Source: Fragum whitleyi (Eukaryota; Mollusca; Bivalvia; Cardiida; Cardiidae). Taken from it: a DNA stretch of 64,000 bases. Positions 1-14,300 of the stretch are shown here, piece after piece. The stretch covers positions 36,588,912-36,652,911 of the forward strand of contig OX411548.1 in NCBI GenBank assembly GCA_948146395.1, read 5' to 3'. The notes beneath the pieces were generated by a model that was given only the letters and a program-made list of their open reading frames with translations, made no database searches and was not told where the DNA came from. Position 1 is the stretch's first letter. Each line of letters starts with the position of its first letter. The translations under genes and the position numbers were made by a program.

Positions 1-990
1 CATACCAAATATGGAAGCTGTCTGCCTGCTTGATTCATAGAAGAAGATTTTTGAAGATTTTCATTTTTTTACCCTTCGTGCTCCTAAGAGATAAAGGGAT
101 GAACCCATGCAAACGCCAAATATGACCCAAGGGTCTTGATATGAACAAACTCTGTAGAGGCCCACTAGGTGATACTACATACCAAAAATGGAAGCAGTGT
201 GCCCTCTGGTTTCGATTAAAGAAGATTTTAAAAGATTTTCGCTCTTTGATTCTTTGTAAAAAGGGTTGCGCCCGGGTGCAGCCCAAATATGATCCTAGGG
301 TCTTGATATGAACAAACTTGGTAGAGGTCCACTAGGTGATGCTACATACCAAATATGGAAGCTGTCTGCCGTCTCGTTTCATAGAAGAAGATTTTTGAAG
401 ATTTTCATTTTTTACCCTTCGTGCTCATAAGAGATAAAGGGATGCACCTGTGCAAACGCCAAATATGACCCAAAGGTCTTGATATTAACAAACTTTGTAG
501 AGGCCCACTAGGTGATGCTACATACTAAATATGAAAGCTGTCTGCCATCTGGTTTCATAGAAGAAGATTTTTAAAGATTTTCGCTCTTTGATTCTATGTA
601 AAAAGGGTTTGGCTCGGGCAAAGCCCAAATATGACCCAAAGGTCTTGATATGAACAAACTTTGTAGAGGCCCACTAGGTGATACTACATACCAAATATGA
701 AAGCTGTCTGCCTTCTGGTTTCAGAGAAGAAGATTTTTAAAGATTTTCATATTTTCACCCTTTTTGTTAAGGGTAAAGGGAAAGTTAAGGGTGGATTTCA
801 TTTATTTGAACAACTTTGGTAGAGCTTGACCCAAGGAACATCCCTGCCAAGTTTCATCAAGATTGGCCCACTGGTTTAGGAGGAGAAGATGTTTAAAGAA
901 ATTGTGGACGACAGACGACGCACGTCTGACGACGGACATTCTACGATCACAATAGCTCACCTTAAGCACTTTGTGCTCAGGTGAGCTAAA
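1..990 (+). repeat. Family A element, truncated by window edge
   Basis: Tandem monomers of about 171 bp alternate two types, one with TTCGCTCTTTGATTCTATG and one with TTTACCCTTCGTGCTC. They are followed by a GAC-rich tract (905-935) and the terminal palindrome around 955-988 (AGCTCACCTTAAGCAC / GTGCTCAGGTGAGCT) and AAAA. Confidence 0.85.
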
Positions 991-1589
991 AAAGTATGTT
1001 TCTTATTTGTAATCGATACGTGTATTAAGCGGCCATTTTCTTATACGACTGTTTTTTGGTGGTCCCTGCAGAGGTTGCTTAATACAAGTTTGACTTTACT
1101 TGACCGATATGAATACAATTTAAAGCAGAAGGCCGAAAAAAGCCAGGTACTTGCTGGATATGGAAGATCTTTCAAAAATCTGATGACAAAAAGGTCATTG
1201 ACTACCAAGTAAATTTTCACTTGGGCGTAAATAACTTCTTCTATCAGCAGACTTCTAAATGATCTGTCACATCCAGCAAATTCCTAATATTTTTTCACCT
1301 TCCCTTCTTCAAATTAGATTCAAATTGGTCAATTATTGACAGAATGATGATTTTCTGAAATTGGTATGTCAATTGATTGTCCGCTGTGACAAATAATATT
1401 GGCACATGTTGCAAAGGAGATACTTTATACCTAAAATCTATACCATAGGTGTGAGGCTAGATTCAGCAAAGATTATTGTTGAAAAAAATTCCTTCTTAGT
1501 ATCTACCTAAGGGATCAAGCCTCCAAACAAGAGTGCCAAAACTAAATCACTGTCTTGAAATCAGAAGAAACTTGCTATTAATCAAGAAA
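991..1589. other. Intergenic or intronic stretch, mostly unassigned
   Basis: Positions 1005-1100 hold a dispersed repeat (AAGCGGCCATTTT ... TTGCTTAATACAAGTTTGACT) that recurs at 7080-7195. From 1100 to 1589 I see no exon and no clear repeat. Confidence 0.4.
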
Positions 1590-2009
1590 GAAAAAGGCCA
1601 ATTCTAATATTTTGGGGTCATACAATCAAAATTTCACAAATATACTTTGATGTGGGTCACCCCAGGTCCATTTCTGCCAAGTTTTGTTGAAATTTGCCTA
1701 CTGGTTTTGATTTAAAGATTTCAGGGTCATGCCCGAACCATATTTTGGGGTCAAACAAAATTTCACAAACTAGTACAAAAAAAGCGGTTTCAAAGAAGTA
1801 TTTAGACCAAGTTTGGCTGAAATTGGGTCACTGGATTTGAAGGAGAAAACATTTAAAGATTTCAGGGTCAATAAGCTCCACTCTTCCACACCCATATTTG
1901 ATGGTAAATTAAAATTTCACAGACAAGTTTTGAGAAGGGTCACCATAGGAATATTTCTGCCAACTTTGGTTGAAAATGGTCTAATTGCTTACTGAGGAGA
2001 AAATGTTTA
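1590..2009 (+). repeat. Family C fragment (about 130-bp monomers)
   Basis: Imperfect monomers with TTTTGGGGTCA-A-AATCAAAATTTCACAAA and GGTCACC-AGG-CATTTCTGCCAAG recur here and at 4633-5031, 26790-27450 and 57373-58446. Confidence 0.6.
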
Positions 2010-2010
2010 A

Positions 2011-4630
2011 ACAAGAGGACCAAGATGGTCCTAGATCGCTCACCTGAGTTTCTATGACCCCTGGGACATCACATTAAATAGATAGGCAGAAGATAATTGC
2101 CTAAGATCAATACCATGGAACATTTTCAGCGAAGAGCAAGACAGATATGCCTTTTTGCTCTTTGATTCTATGTAAAAAGGGATGCACCCGGGTGGACCCC
2201 AAAAGTGACCCCAGGGTCTTGATATGAACAAACTTGGAAGAGGTACATAAGATGATGCTACATTCGAAATATGAAAGCTGTCTGCCTTCTACTTTCAGAG
2301 AAGAAGATTTTTGAAGGTTTTCCCATTTTCATCCATCTTGCTCAGATGAGCTGAAAGGGATGCGCCCGGGTGGAGCCCAAATATGACCCAAGGGTCTTGA
2401 TATGAACAAACTTGGTAGGGGCCCACAAGATGATGCTACATACAAACTAGAAAGCCATGAATGGCTTGTGTCGCTCCACAGGCTTGAAATTCTTGTAAAG
2501 CAAATAAAAGTTTTGACAAGATTTTTAGATATTTTGGGTTCTACTGATGTTGAAAATGATTTTCAAAGTTTCAACTAAATAACATATTGAGAAATGACCT
2601 CCGCCCATGAAGGACATATTTTTCATCAAATCAAAATAATTTTTGGCTGCATGATAATGGGTCACCCAAAGCTCATACCAAAAATGTTTGATTGAAATCT
2701 ATCAGTTACATTCTGAGAAATTGATTTTCAAAGTTTCCACTAAATAACATATTGAGAAATGACCTCCGCCCATAAAATATATATTTTTCATCCAATCACA
2801 ATAATTTTTAATAGACTGATAAAGGGTCACTCAAGGATCATTCCAGTGAAATTTGGTTGATATCCATTTGTTACTTTCTGAGAAAATGATTTTCAAAGTT
2901 TCCACTATATAACATATAGAGAAATGACCTCCGCCCATAAAATACATAATTTTCATCCGATCACAATTATTTTTGGAAGACTGATAAAGGGTAACTCAAG
3001 GATCATTCAAGTAAAATTTAGTTGATATCCATCAATAAGATTCTGAGAAAATGATTTTCAAAGTTTCCACTATATAACATATAGAGAAATGACCTCTGCC
3101 CATAAAATGAATATTTTCCATCCGATCACAATAATTTTTGGTAGACTGATAAAGGGTCACCAAAGGATCATTCATGTAAAATTTGATTGGTATCCATCAA
3201 TTAGAATCTGAGAAAACTAACTTTTTACCATATTTGGAAATTAGCCACGCCCATTAAATCCATGGTTTTCATTGGATCAAAATTTCTTGAACAACTTTGA
3301 AAGAGGGTCACCCAAGGATCATTCCTGTGAAGTTTGGTTGAAATTCATCCAGTAGTTTCTGAGGAGAAGATTTTTAAAGAAAAAGTTTACGAACGGACGA
3401 ACGGACGCACGACGGACACAACGCCATGACAATAGCCCCAGTGGCTTTCAGCCAGTGGAGCTAAAAATGAAAGCAGTGTGCCCTCTGGTTTTGATTAAAG
3501 AAGATTTTAAAAGATTTTCGCTCTTTGATTCTATGTAAAAAGGGTTGCACCCGGGTGGAGCCCAAATATGATCCTAGGGTCTTGATATGAACAAACTTGA
3601 TAGAGGTCCACAAGATGATGCTACATACCAAATATGAAAGCTGTCTGCCTTCTGGTTTCATAAAAGAAGATTTTTGAAGATTTTCATATTTTTTTACCCT
3701 TTGTGCTCATAAGAGATAAAGGGATGCACCTGTGCAAACGCCAAATATGACCCAAGGGTCTTGATATGAACAAACTTGGTAGAGGCCCACTAGGTGATGC
3801 TACACACCAAATATTAAAGCTGTCTGCCATCTGATTACAGAGAAGAAGATCTCAAAAGATTTTCGCTCTTTGATTCTATGTAAAAAGGGTTGGGCCCGGG
3901 CAAAGCCCAAACATGACCCCAGGGTCTTGATATGAACAAACTTGGTAGAGGTCCACTAGATGATGCTACATACCAAATATGAAAGCTGTCTGCCTTCTGG
4001 TTTCAGAGAAGAAGATTTTTGAAGATTTTCATTTTTTTACCCTTCGTGCTCATAAGAGATAAAGGGATGCACCCGTGCAAAGCCCAAATATGACCCAAGG
4101 GACTTGTTATTAACAAACTTTGTAGAGGCCCACTAGGTGATGCTACACACCAAATATTTAAGCTGTCTGCCATCTGGTTACAGGGAAGATGATTTTTAAA
4201 GATTTTCGCTCTTTGATTCTATGTAAAAAGGGTTGGGCCCGGGCAAAGCCCAAATATGTCCCCAGGGTCTTGATATGAACAAACTTGGTAGAGGTCCACT
4301 AGATGATGCTACATACCAAATATGAAAGCTGTCTGCCTTCTGGTTTCAGAGAAGAAGATTTTTAAAGATTTTCATATTTTCACCCTTTTTGTTAAGGGTA
4401 AAGGGAAAGTTAAGGGTGGATTTCATTTATTTGAACAACTTTGGTAGAGCTTGACCCAAGGAACATCCCTGCCAAGTTTCATCAAGATTGGCCCACAGGT
4501 TTAGGAGGAGAAGATGTTTAAAGAAATTGTGGACGACAGACGACGCATGACGCACGACTGATGACGGACGACGGACATTCTACGATCCCAATAGCTCACC
4601 TTGAGCACTTCGTGCTCAGGTGAGCTAAAA
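2011..4630 (+). repeat. Family A element with a family B element nested inside
   Basis: The 5' end is ACAAGAGGACCAAGATGGTC followed by GCTCACCTGAG; the 3' end is the palindrome ending GGTGAGCTAAAA at 4630. Between lie 171-bp monomers interrupted at 2446-3466 by a family B element. Without the insertion the element is about 1.6 kb. Confidence 0.85.
2446..3466 (+). repeat. Family B element, complete, nested in family A
   Basis: It starts ACTAGAAAGCCATGAATGGC, holds about 165-bp monomers (TTTCAAAGTTTCCACTATAT, GACCTCCGCCCATAAAA), a GGACGAACGGACGCACGAC tract and ends CCAGTGGAGCTAAAA. The flanks rejoin into an uninterrupted family A monomer with no clear target duplication. Confidence 0.85.
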
Positions 4631-4632
4631 AT

Positions 4633-5031
4633 TGAGTGTCAAAATAAGCTCCACCCTGCCCTGCCAATATTTGCTGGTCAATATAATGTCATGAACAAGT
4701 TTTGAGAAAGGCCATCAAAAGACCATTTCTGCCAGAGTTGATTGTAATTTACCCATTGAGGAGAAGATTTTTTTCAGATTTCAAGGTCACAATAAACCCT
4801 GCCTTGCCATACCAATATTTGGAGTTCAATCAAAATTTCACAAACAATTTTTGAGAAGGGTCACCCTAGGTACATTTCTGCTAAGTCTAGATGAAATCAA
4901 TCAATTTGTTAAAGAGGAGGAAGTTTTTGAAGAATTATTAACGACCGACTGATGATTGACGATGCAAGGCAGACAAAAGGTGATCACAAAAGCTCAACCT
5001 CAGCAAGTTGTGCTCAGGCGAGTTAAAAATA
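4633..5031 (+). repeat. Family C element end
   Basis: About 130-bp monomers, then a GAC-rich tract (4943-4975) and a decayed terminal palindrome ending GCTCAGGCGAGTTAAAA, showing that family C shares the family A tail. Confidence 0.65.
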
Positions 5032-5165
5032 TATAAATGTTTGAAAATAATTAATACTTCTTTTTAAATCAGATACTCTAAGCTTTGATAAAAAAAATCC
5101 CTATATGAATATGTTCCGTTTTTCCCCATTTATTTGTGTAAGACTAACGGCATAGTTTTACTTAC

Positions 5166-5342
5166 CAACACAACTTGGATTTTCCCCTGTTAGGCTAAGA
5201 TCAGGCAGACATCCCCTTTTCAAGTTCCCTTTGGCAACTTTGCCTACTGGACATGAATATTCAAAGTAGTGTCCAACTTGCACTGTTACAGAATTTGTAA
5301 CCTTGACAACATCAGAGTTCAAGGTAGGTTCTGAACAAGTGT
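5166..5342 (-). CDS. Exon: sushi (CCP) domain 2, last coding exon in window
   Basis: Acceptor TTCTATTCTCTCAG, donor GTTG|GTAAGT; phase 1 to phase 1, 177 nt (59 codons). It encodes DTCSEPTLNSD ... GHYFEYSCPVGK ... KRGCLPDLSLTGENPSCVG: four sushi cysteines with the usual spacing; the Trp is absent. A donor follows, so the gene continues beyond the left edge. I see no further exon between 1 and 5165, which is almost all repeat. Confidence 0.8.
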
Positions 5343-8300
5343 CTGAGAGAATAGAAGAGAAAATCATAGTGAATGTTTGCTAGCATTGTTTTAACTATTT
5401 TTTTTTAGTAATTTCAATACAATTTTCATGATAAATAATTCCTTATAAGTATTTCTTTACCCAAATTTTTAAACAGATATTCAATGTTCATCCAAGAAAC
5501 ATTCATCTTTAATTTGAGTGAAATCAAATTTATAATTTCCAAGGAAAAAAATGTTCAAAGATTTCACTACATAACATATTATATAATATAGGAAATTTTT
5601 GATCCAATCAAAATCATTTTTCCGATTGGGAAATTTTTGAAACAAATGAACCATTCCAGTGAAATTTCATTAATTCATATAAATTAAGTCCTGGGAAAAT
5701 AATTTTCAAAGTACGGAATTGACCTCTGCCAATATAAAGGTTTGACCCTCATCCAATCAAAAAAAAGATTGTAGAACTTGTGACCATACCCATTTGCTAA
5801 GTTTGAGTGTATTAATGTAAAATGTGATCATTATGTAAAGTTTTTGAAGAAGGAAGTGACGCATGTTTTAAACTAATCTATAGCAGGATTATCACTCGAG
5901 TATAACTTCTGAGAAATTTTGTTGATATCAAGCATTTAATTTCAATGAAAAGTAGCTTTTAACCATAATATCAAAATTAACTTAAGCTTGCACATAAAAA
6001 AAATGTTCTTCATCTAATCAATAAATTCTTTAATAAGTCTCAAAGATAGAACATTCTAGTGAAATTTGATTAATATTCATCAAACAGTAATTTCTAAGTA
6101 TAAGATGTTGAAAGTAAAATTTATGAACACAAACATGATGGACAAAATGTTAAGCTAATATCCTAAGCAGTCACCTGTTTATATGCCATTTGTGCTAAAA
6201 ATTGATTGTAAGTAAATCTGTCACAAAGCAGGCTTACCGTGTTTCATCTAATAATAACGCCCTCCCTAATAGTAGCACCCCTACAATGTTAATAAAAAAA
6301 CTCACTTCAAAGGCCTAAATTTTAGGAACTTTTTGAGACTTCTTCTCTCATTTGAGGTGAATTTCCTCTAAACAATCATTTTTATGATTGTTTGGAGAAA
6401 ATTCGCCTAAAATTTAAGGGAAAAGGGCCTAAAATATATCAATTTTAATGATTTTTTAAATCAGAAAATGCATACTAAATAAAAGCTTCCTGACAATGTT
6501 ATGTATAGCTTCCAGGAGCATTTATTAGAAGAAAAACGGTATATCCTCCACAAAAACTTTAGCCCAGTTCCTAAACAGTTTTTCAGACAAAGTTCATTTG
6601 TGACATTGACCTTTGTGACCCGCAAACAATACAGATTTTCATTTTGTCATGGGCAACAATTGTTTAAAGTTTCATATTGCTGTCCCTGTATTCCTGACTT
6701 GGAGTCCGGAAATCAAAAAGGGCTATTGACGGATGAAAAGACAGGCAGACAGGGTGAAATAAATATACCTCCCTCTACTTTGTAGTTGGATAGTATAACA
6801 ATCAACCTCTTCAATTTTTGTAAAACATTATGGGAAAAAAAATGGTACACAGTCAATCTTGCTCGAGCGACCACGTCTATTTAGCGACCATTTTTATTAA
6901 GCGACAGCTTTTAAAATCCCCCTCTTTATATCAAAATGTCTAGAGAAGGTATTTATAGTCTAGAACTATTAAAAGGGAATATGATGGTGTTAAAACTCAA
7001 TAGAATCGGCTCGTTGAGACAATTCTATTGATATATAACAAGAAAGGATTTCGAAAATGTGTCAATAATATGCATATTCAATCAAAAAACATGTTTCTTA
7101 TTTGTAAACAAAACAAGTTTTAAGCGGCCATTTTTTTAAACAACCACTTTTTGGAATTCCCTATGGTGGTCGCTTAAAACAAGTTTGACTGTATAACAAT
7201 GATTTCCAAAACTTGTTTTATCAGGAGCATCAAAAGTGTTAGTGTGTTGGAATGGGATAACCTGAGCACTACCTACAGGTACCAACACTCGGCTGCAGCT
7301 GCTGGATAATGCAAAAAAATCTATGTCAAAAAAGGGGCATAACTCTTTCAAAAATGCTTTCAGGGTGATCCCCATTGTAAGTCTGGATCACTTTGGGATG
7401 GTGAATACACATGCCAAGTTTTATGTAGATATCTTTAATTACAACAGAGATATGACCCAGGCTAAAGCTTAATTTGTCACACCAATGCCTATGCGAACCT
7501 ACCCGTATTTGGCTGATCCTCAGCGTCGGTGCACAATCCACATGTCTTACGGCACTTGTCTTCACCAAAGAAAGAAGAATCACTTTTACACTCTTCTGGT
7601 CGAGCAGCAAAAAGGGCCAAACACTTTTCTTCATCTGTATCTTTACAAGCAGGAACTGAAAAACGACACACAGCCCTCCACTCAAGATGATAAATATTTG
7701 CAAAACATATTGATGGCTCAGTGCCAAAACAGTTGTACCTCTCTATAAACATGTAGGCAGTTACAATTGTTATAGGCTGAGCCTTTGAATCGATTAATTT
7801 TAATTAGCTATTTAGATATTCTAAAGTTAAAGTTGGGTATATAGTCTGTTTCTATGCCATGCATATTCAACAGACTTCAAACTTTAATTAAACCCTAATC
7901 ATTGAATAACATGCAGGCTGTTTCCACATGGCGCACTTTGGTAGACTTACATTCTTACAGGTTCCCATTTAGACACCTGGGTGGAGAGGAGCAAAATGGT
8001 GTTAATTTTTTACTCAGAAAAATTTCGATTGGCTGTTTGGGATTCGATCCTAGGACCTTTTGATCCCAAAGCCAATGTCCTAACCACTAGACCAGATCCT
8101 TGACATGAGTTATACATGAAACAAGGATACAATTTTCAAAAGTTTGCACTCTTTTTTTTAAAATCCTGAATCAAGGTCATTACTACTGTGTTCTACAAAG
8201 CAAACTCTAAAGGCTAAAAACTTTCTTTATCCTTTATCAACAAGATTTCCAGACTCACATAATACACCAAAGGATTTCCTTGCAGAACTTCACCAAACCA

Positions 8301-11300
8301 AGATAATATGCACAAGGTCAGATGACAAGATACACTCTGTCAAAATTTCATATGAAACCCTCCATATCTGTAGCAGAAGTAACTTTCACAAGATGTGAAC
8401 ATATGGAAGGACAGACATACTGACATTGGGACAGACAGACGGAGAAAAAGATATACATTCACCTTAAAATGGCGGCACATTAAAATAACAGTTGAAACAA
8501 ATTCCAACATTACATATTTTTGCTTATTTGAATAAAATACTTGGTCCTATGGTTAGGAAAACAATTCAAGATTTACTTTCAAAAACACAATCATACTTGG
8601 ACCTGTAATAGTTCTGCAACATTTCAGAACACATAATCTTTCACAATGTTAACTGAGGTTTCCTAATGAAAACATTAGGAAACTTCTGTTAACAGTTTGA
8701 AAGTTCATGACTTCAGAAAGGCAGCAAAACTATTGTGGATCCACAAAAGGGCCTTTTTTACCATGTTTTTGGTGTTCAGCGCCTCCAACCACAACAGAAT
8801 AAGTTGTTCCTTTTTTGAGTTAGAAAAATTCAGATTATTCATACAAGGATTTTAAATAAATGTAGCCTACTAAACCAACATTTTTCTTTAGAAATATCAT
8901 AACCTTCTCACGTAAACATTCAATCTAGTTACCACTTTTTCTTTGATTGAAAAATTCTATGGAGAATATTTGCTAAAGATTATTCAATAATGTTTGATAC
9001 CTTACTCACTATTTGATTTAATTACTTACATATATATGGTTAAGCTTATAAGTTTTTGATATTTACTTGCTAGAGACCATTTCTCGCTACATACCAGTTC
9101 TCACCAACTAACCCTTTTCATGGTAAAGACACAATATTATTCAAAACCAATGGCTCAGAGCAAAACAGTTATAACTGCCTATAAACATAGACAGTTACAA
9201 CTGTTTCGCGCTGAGCAATCAATATGAATTGTTTTTAGAATAACAAAAGTTGATATCAACATAAGTTGTACCTGGGCTGGGAAGGGTTTCTTTTCTGTCT
9301 AATCTATGAAATGGGCTATTTTGCAACAAGTGTTACATAGTGGACATTTGTCTCTAGCCAGTAAACCATAATTCCTCTTATAACAACGCCCTCCCTAAAA
9401 GAAACATCCCTACTTTTCTTTACTTAGAACTAACTTCAGATGATTGAAAATGCCTATATTTTAGAACTTTTTAGAATTCTTCTCTTATTTGAGGTTCATT
9501 TCCTCTAAGCGGTCATTTATAGGGGTGTTTAGAGGAGATTCACCTCAAATTAGGAAAATGGACAAAAAGACATCAATTTAATGATAATTTTTAATCAGAA
9601 AAGGGACACTAAACAAAAGCTCCCTGACCATTATACACATAGCTCCGCAGAGCATATAGAAGGAGAAATATGGTATATTGTTCCTACCATTTACTGGTTT
9701 CTCACATATTACATCATGCACATTGTCACAATATGTTGGTTTCCAGCTCTCCTCATTTCTGTCATAGTACACACAGTCTTTGATATCTGCAAAAACAAAG
9801 AGAAATAAGTAATTTTGTTGCACTGAGATCCCCTGTCCAAAAGGGATTTTTCATTGATAGCAGCATTTTTCTATTTTCCCAAATTTGTTTGAAATAGCAT
9901 GTCTATTTAAGATAACTTATCATCCAAAAATAAGGTTGAAAATCTCTTTGCACATCTAAATATGACTGATGTACCAAATTATTTTAAAATCCATCAATAA
10001 ATGTAGGAGAAATACTCCAGATAAGACGATGTTTACCTAAAGCCTTGACCTATATATATTCATATTAAAGTTAAAACTGTGCCAAATTTTATTGAAATTC
10101 ATTGACATATGCCCAGTCTGATCTTATTCTATACCATCTGATTTTCCTTTTGAAACCTGGAAAGCCTGAATATATTTTTCAAAATAAATTCAGACTTACA
10201 ATAAGTCCATCTGGTGCGTTCCACACTGACTTTAATGCAATTTTGAGAAGATTTTTATTCAGCAAGACGAATGCCAAAGGTATCTTTAATGATGACCTAG
10301 GTGTTGTCAAAAAATAAAATTTGTCACACCACCAACACCAACACCACACTTACAGTGACAACAACATTATGGTGACTATAACTCCAAAAAAGCTGTGACA
10401 AAAACAAATTAAAAAATCTACAAGTACCAATGCTTGGCTGTTGGGTGCTGGATAGTGGATAAAAAACTTAATTCTACAGAGATGCATAACTTGCACAAAA
10501 TACATTGCCACCTTTGGCAGTAGATGTTGCTCTTTTTGGAGTGAGCATTTGTGCCAAGTTTCAAGGAACTGCCTTCAGTAGAACCAGAGATAATACAAAA
10601 TGTCAAAGTTTTTGCCAGAGGACAACAAAAAACAATGAGGACACCAAGGCTATAGCAATACCTAGGAATTTATCAGAAAACAGCTGAGCTTAACATTACT
10701 GTGCAACAAAAAACTTACTTTTTTCCATCATCACATCACACCATTCTTTTGTAATAACTCTTGGGTTATAATTCATTACGTAACAGAACAGATAGTCGCC
10801 ATTATCTGGGGCGCGGCAATAATCCTCGGCTAAGGCTACACTTCCATCTGGAAAGCTCGCATCGTCATACGGTAAATTTGGAACATCAATCCACTTCATG
10901 CATTTTTGATTGTTCCATGCAAAATCTCTCTTGCCTTTATAATAATATGGTCTTTCATATCCTTCCTCTACAAAAAAAATTACAAAAGTTGCTATTCAAA
11001 CATATCTTTTAACTATACAAATATCCATGTGATAACATCCCGTAAGATATTTTTTATGATATCACATAGTTATTTTTAGAACAATGATATAATGTGGCTA
11101 TTTTTAGAAACTTGCATTTCAGCTAGAAACATGAATGAAAACAAGACAAATAGAGGTTATAAGATAAATATAATAGGTACTTAGTATTTTGTATGAAAAA
11201 AATATCTAACTGGATGGTGAGAATTGATAATTGTCTCGGCAGAGCCTCAACAATTATCAGTTCTCCAAACCTAGTTAGGTATTTTTCTCATACAAAACAC

Positions 11301-14300
11301 TAAGTATGTATTATATATGTATCAAACCAAGACATAGAGGATTCTCTTTGAGACCAGCTGATCTTACCCGAGCACAAAATAGAAATATTATAAAGCGTGC
11401 CTTGGAGAGGTTAATTTCTGTTCTTTTCTAGATGAAATTAGGATCAGCATGTCTCAAATAAAATGGAGTAGCAGATTCTTTTTCCCACATTTCCAAACAT
11501 ATGTTTTGACCATTAAAACCTACTTTTGGGAACCCAGATGATAAGAATACTGTGATTATGTATAGTCCATTTGAATTCTATGAGGACCAACATTTATCCA
11601 AAATTCTTACACATGAGTATGATCACTTTCTAAATGACGTCATCACAACATTAGCTTACATATAGTTATTTTACCCTTTATACCAAAGTTTAAATCAATT
11701 TCACAAAAATACATTGGTAAAAAATTTTTTATTTGGCAATAAATGTATCTTAAATTTACCTTAATGCTATTCCAACAAGAGCCTTCAGTGACGGGTTATG
11801 CTCCCAAAATTAGTGCTTAATAAAAAAGTATGCTCTAAATCAAAATTTATTTAAAACAGTTTGCCATGACATCTTTTGTATGTAGGTTATAATAGCATAT
11901 GCTGAAGGGTTCCCAGGGTTGTGGAGAAAAAGTTAAGTCCTTTTCATTTGAGCAGCCAACTTTTTCAAAAACAGAAAATGCATTCACTTGTCAGTTGGAA
12001 TTTGACCTTGACCATGACCAAAAGTCTTGTCTTAGTTATCTCCTGAAAGGTCTTGTCACAAGTAATAAAGATATGAAATATGAAGGTTATATTACATACT
12101 TTTGCATTATTATGGCAAATTCTAAAGTGCTAATTTTCTAACTTTGACCTTGAGAAAAGATTTGGACCTTGACTGATGACCTTGAACTTGGTTCCAACAA
12201 AAAGGTCTTATTACCAGTGATGCATGTGAGAAATATGAAAATTAAATCTCAATCCAATTAAAAGTTATGGGATAATTAGTTTTTATGATGGAAAATATTG
12301 ACCTTGAATTTGACCAAGAGTCTTTTCTTATCTACTGAAAGGTCTTGTCAAAAGAAATAAACACATTAAACATGAAGGTTATATTACTTACTATTGCAAA
12401 ATTATGACCAATTCTAAAATTTTAATTTTTCCATTTTTTTACCTTGAGGAATTACCTTGACTTTGACTGATGACCTTGAATTTTGTAGCAACAAAAAGAT
12501 CTTTTTCAAAGACAATAAACATGTGAAATAAGAAGTTTAAATCTCATTCCAATTAAAAGTAATGGCCAATTAAGAGTTTTTTAGATGGAAACTATCACAA
12601 ACAAAGCACATGTTGAATGATGATGAAGACCCTATCTCATTTCACTTAAAAGTTATGGCCAACTTTGAGTTTTTATGACGGAAATTATTGACCTTGACAA
12701 TTTGACCTTGACGTTGGGCGAGATCCTTGCCTTAGTTTTCTAATAAAAGGTCTTGTCATAAGTACATCATTTGAAATATAGAGGCTATATCACTTACCAT
12801 TGCAAAATAATGACCAATTTTAAAGTTTAATTTTCTAAATTCTGACATTTTCATAGGACCTTGACCTTGACCTTGACTGATGACCTTGAACTTAGTACCA
12901 ACAAGAAGGGTTGGTCACAAGGAATACACATGTGAAATATGAAGACTATATCAAAATGTAACCAATCAAAATTTTTGGCAACTTTAAGTTTTTGCAGGAA
13001 AAAGAAAGCTTACGTAAAGCTAATAACATGAAGGCCCCTTTTCCCATGACACGTTTTTTCAAACGTACATTTTCAATAGTTTAAGGTCAAGAGGATCTGA
13101 TTTGCAAATACACTGCAACTCCATTGTAACAAAATCCATTAGACCACTGAATCCATTATAATTGGGGTCCTCTTGGCTCCCGAAATTTGGTGGGGTCAAC
13201 CATTTTTGGATGCTGCAGTGATATTACCCGATTTGCTGTTCACACAGTTTTGGTCACGATTTTAGATCAAAAGATGGAAATTAGATAAAAATCTTTACTG
13301 TGTGAAGCCAGGTAAATCAATACGAATGTTTTTCACACCTCCCTCAGAGCAGTGGTGGCGATTATTGCATGGTGTCAGAGAAACGATTGTCATGATTTAC
13401 AGACAATTTAGAATTTGGACCTAAAATGGCCCTCTATGTGTCCACAGTTACCTTAAATACAATTGCTGGCATAAGCTTCTTTCTCAGAACTCAGACTTTG
13501 TAAGCATTGTTACTTACCAACGTAGGCAACGATGGTCACCCTGCTCTAAGTTAATTTTATTGTGTCCCAATTATTGGGTGAATCTGTCATATTATCCATG
13601 ATAAATGCCCTGGCAGGGGGGGGCCTAAGTAATGGGTCGTTGCAATTAAGGTTAAGGTAAATCAGCTTTTATTTAAAATTACTTACTTCTACAGAGAGTC
13701 CATATAAATAACTTGAGGCCTTAAATCGTAGGTTGGTAACCAAACCCTTGTAACTTCAGCTTGTCTAAGCTGAAGCTACGAGGCCTTGGTAACCAAACAA
13801 GGAAATTTGTTCACCTCCTCTAAGCACTGGGGTCTTTTCAGTTTTAGGAAACAGTTATTTGCGCGTGTTATTGATAATTGCCCACTGACTTTTGAAAGAA
13901 CCCAAGGTATTGAAAAGTAAACTCGCAAAATTACGTCACTACTAAGCCCCGCCCTGCCAATTCATTAATAATGCAGAATACATGGATTCAAATTTCAAAT
14001 AAAGTCGAAATGGACCGTGATCGGGACCTTTTGGATACCTAAACAGAATCCATTGTATATTTTTTTACAAAACACTTAAACATAGTGGGAACACATTAAT
14101 TTGGAGAAAATCTGTTGAGATTAACATTGAAAACAAACAACAACAACTAAAGGACCATGATGGTCCTAGATTGCTCACCTGAGTCTCTTTCACCCCTGGG
14201 ACATCAAATCATTTAAATAGGCAGATGTCACAAAGGAGATAATTTCTACACCAAACCAAGTTTCATGAAGATTGGGCCACAATTGTGGCATCTAGAGCAT

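Noticed and set aside
7915..8106. tRNA gene
   Set aside because: A and B boxes are present, but the arms do not pair as a tRNA and a SINE body follows.
13510..13550. GTAAGT donor with upstream AG (28 nt)
   Set aside because: Length gives phase 1 to 2, which fits neither neighbour, and longer versions meet a stop.
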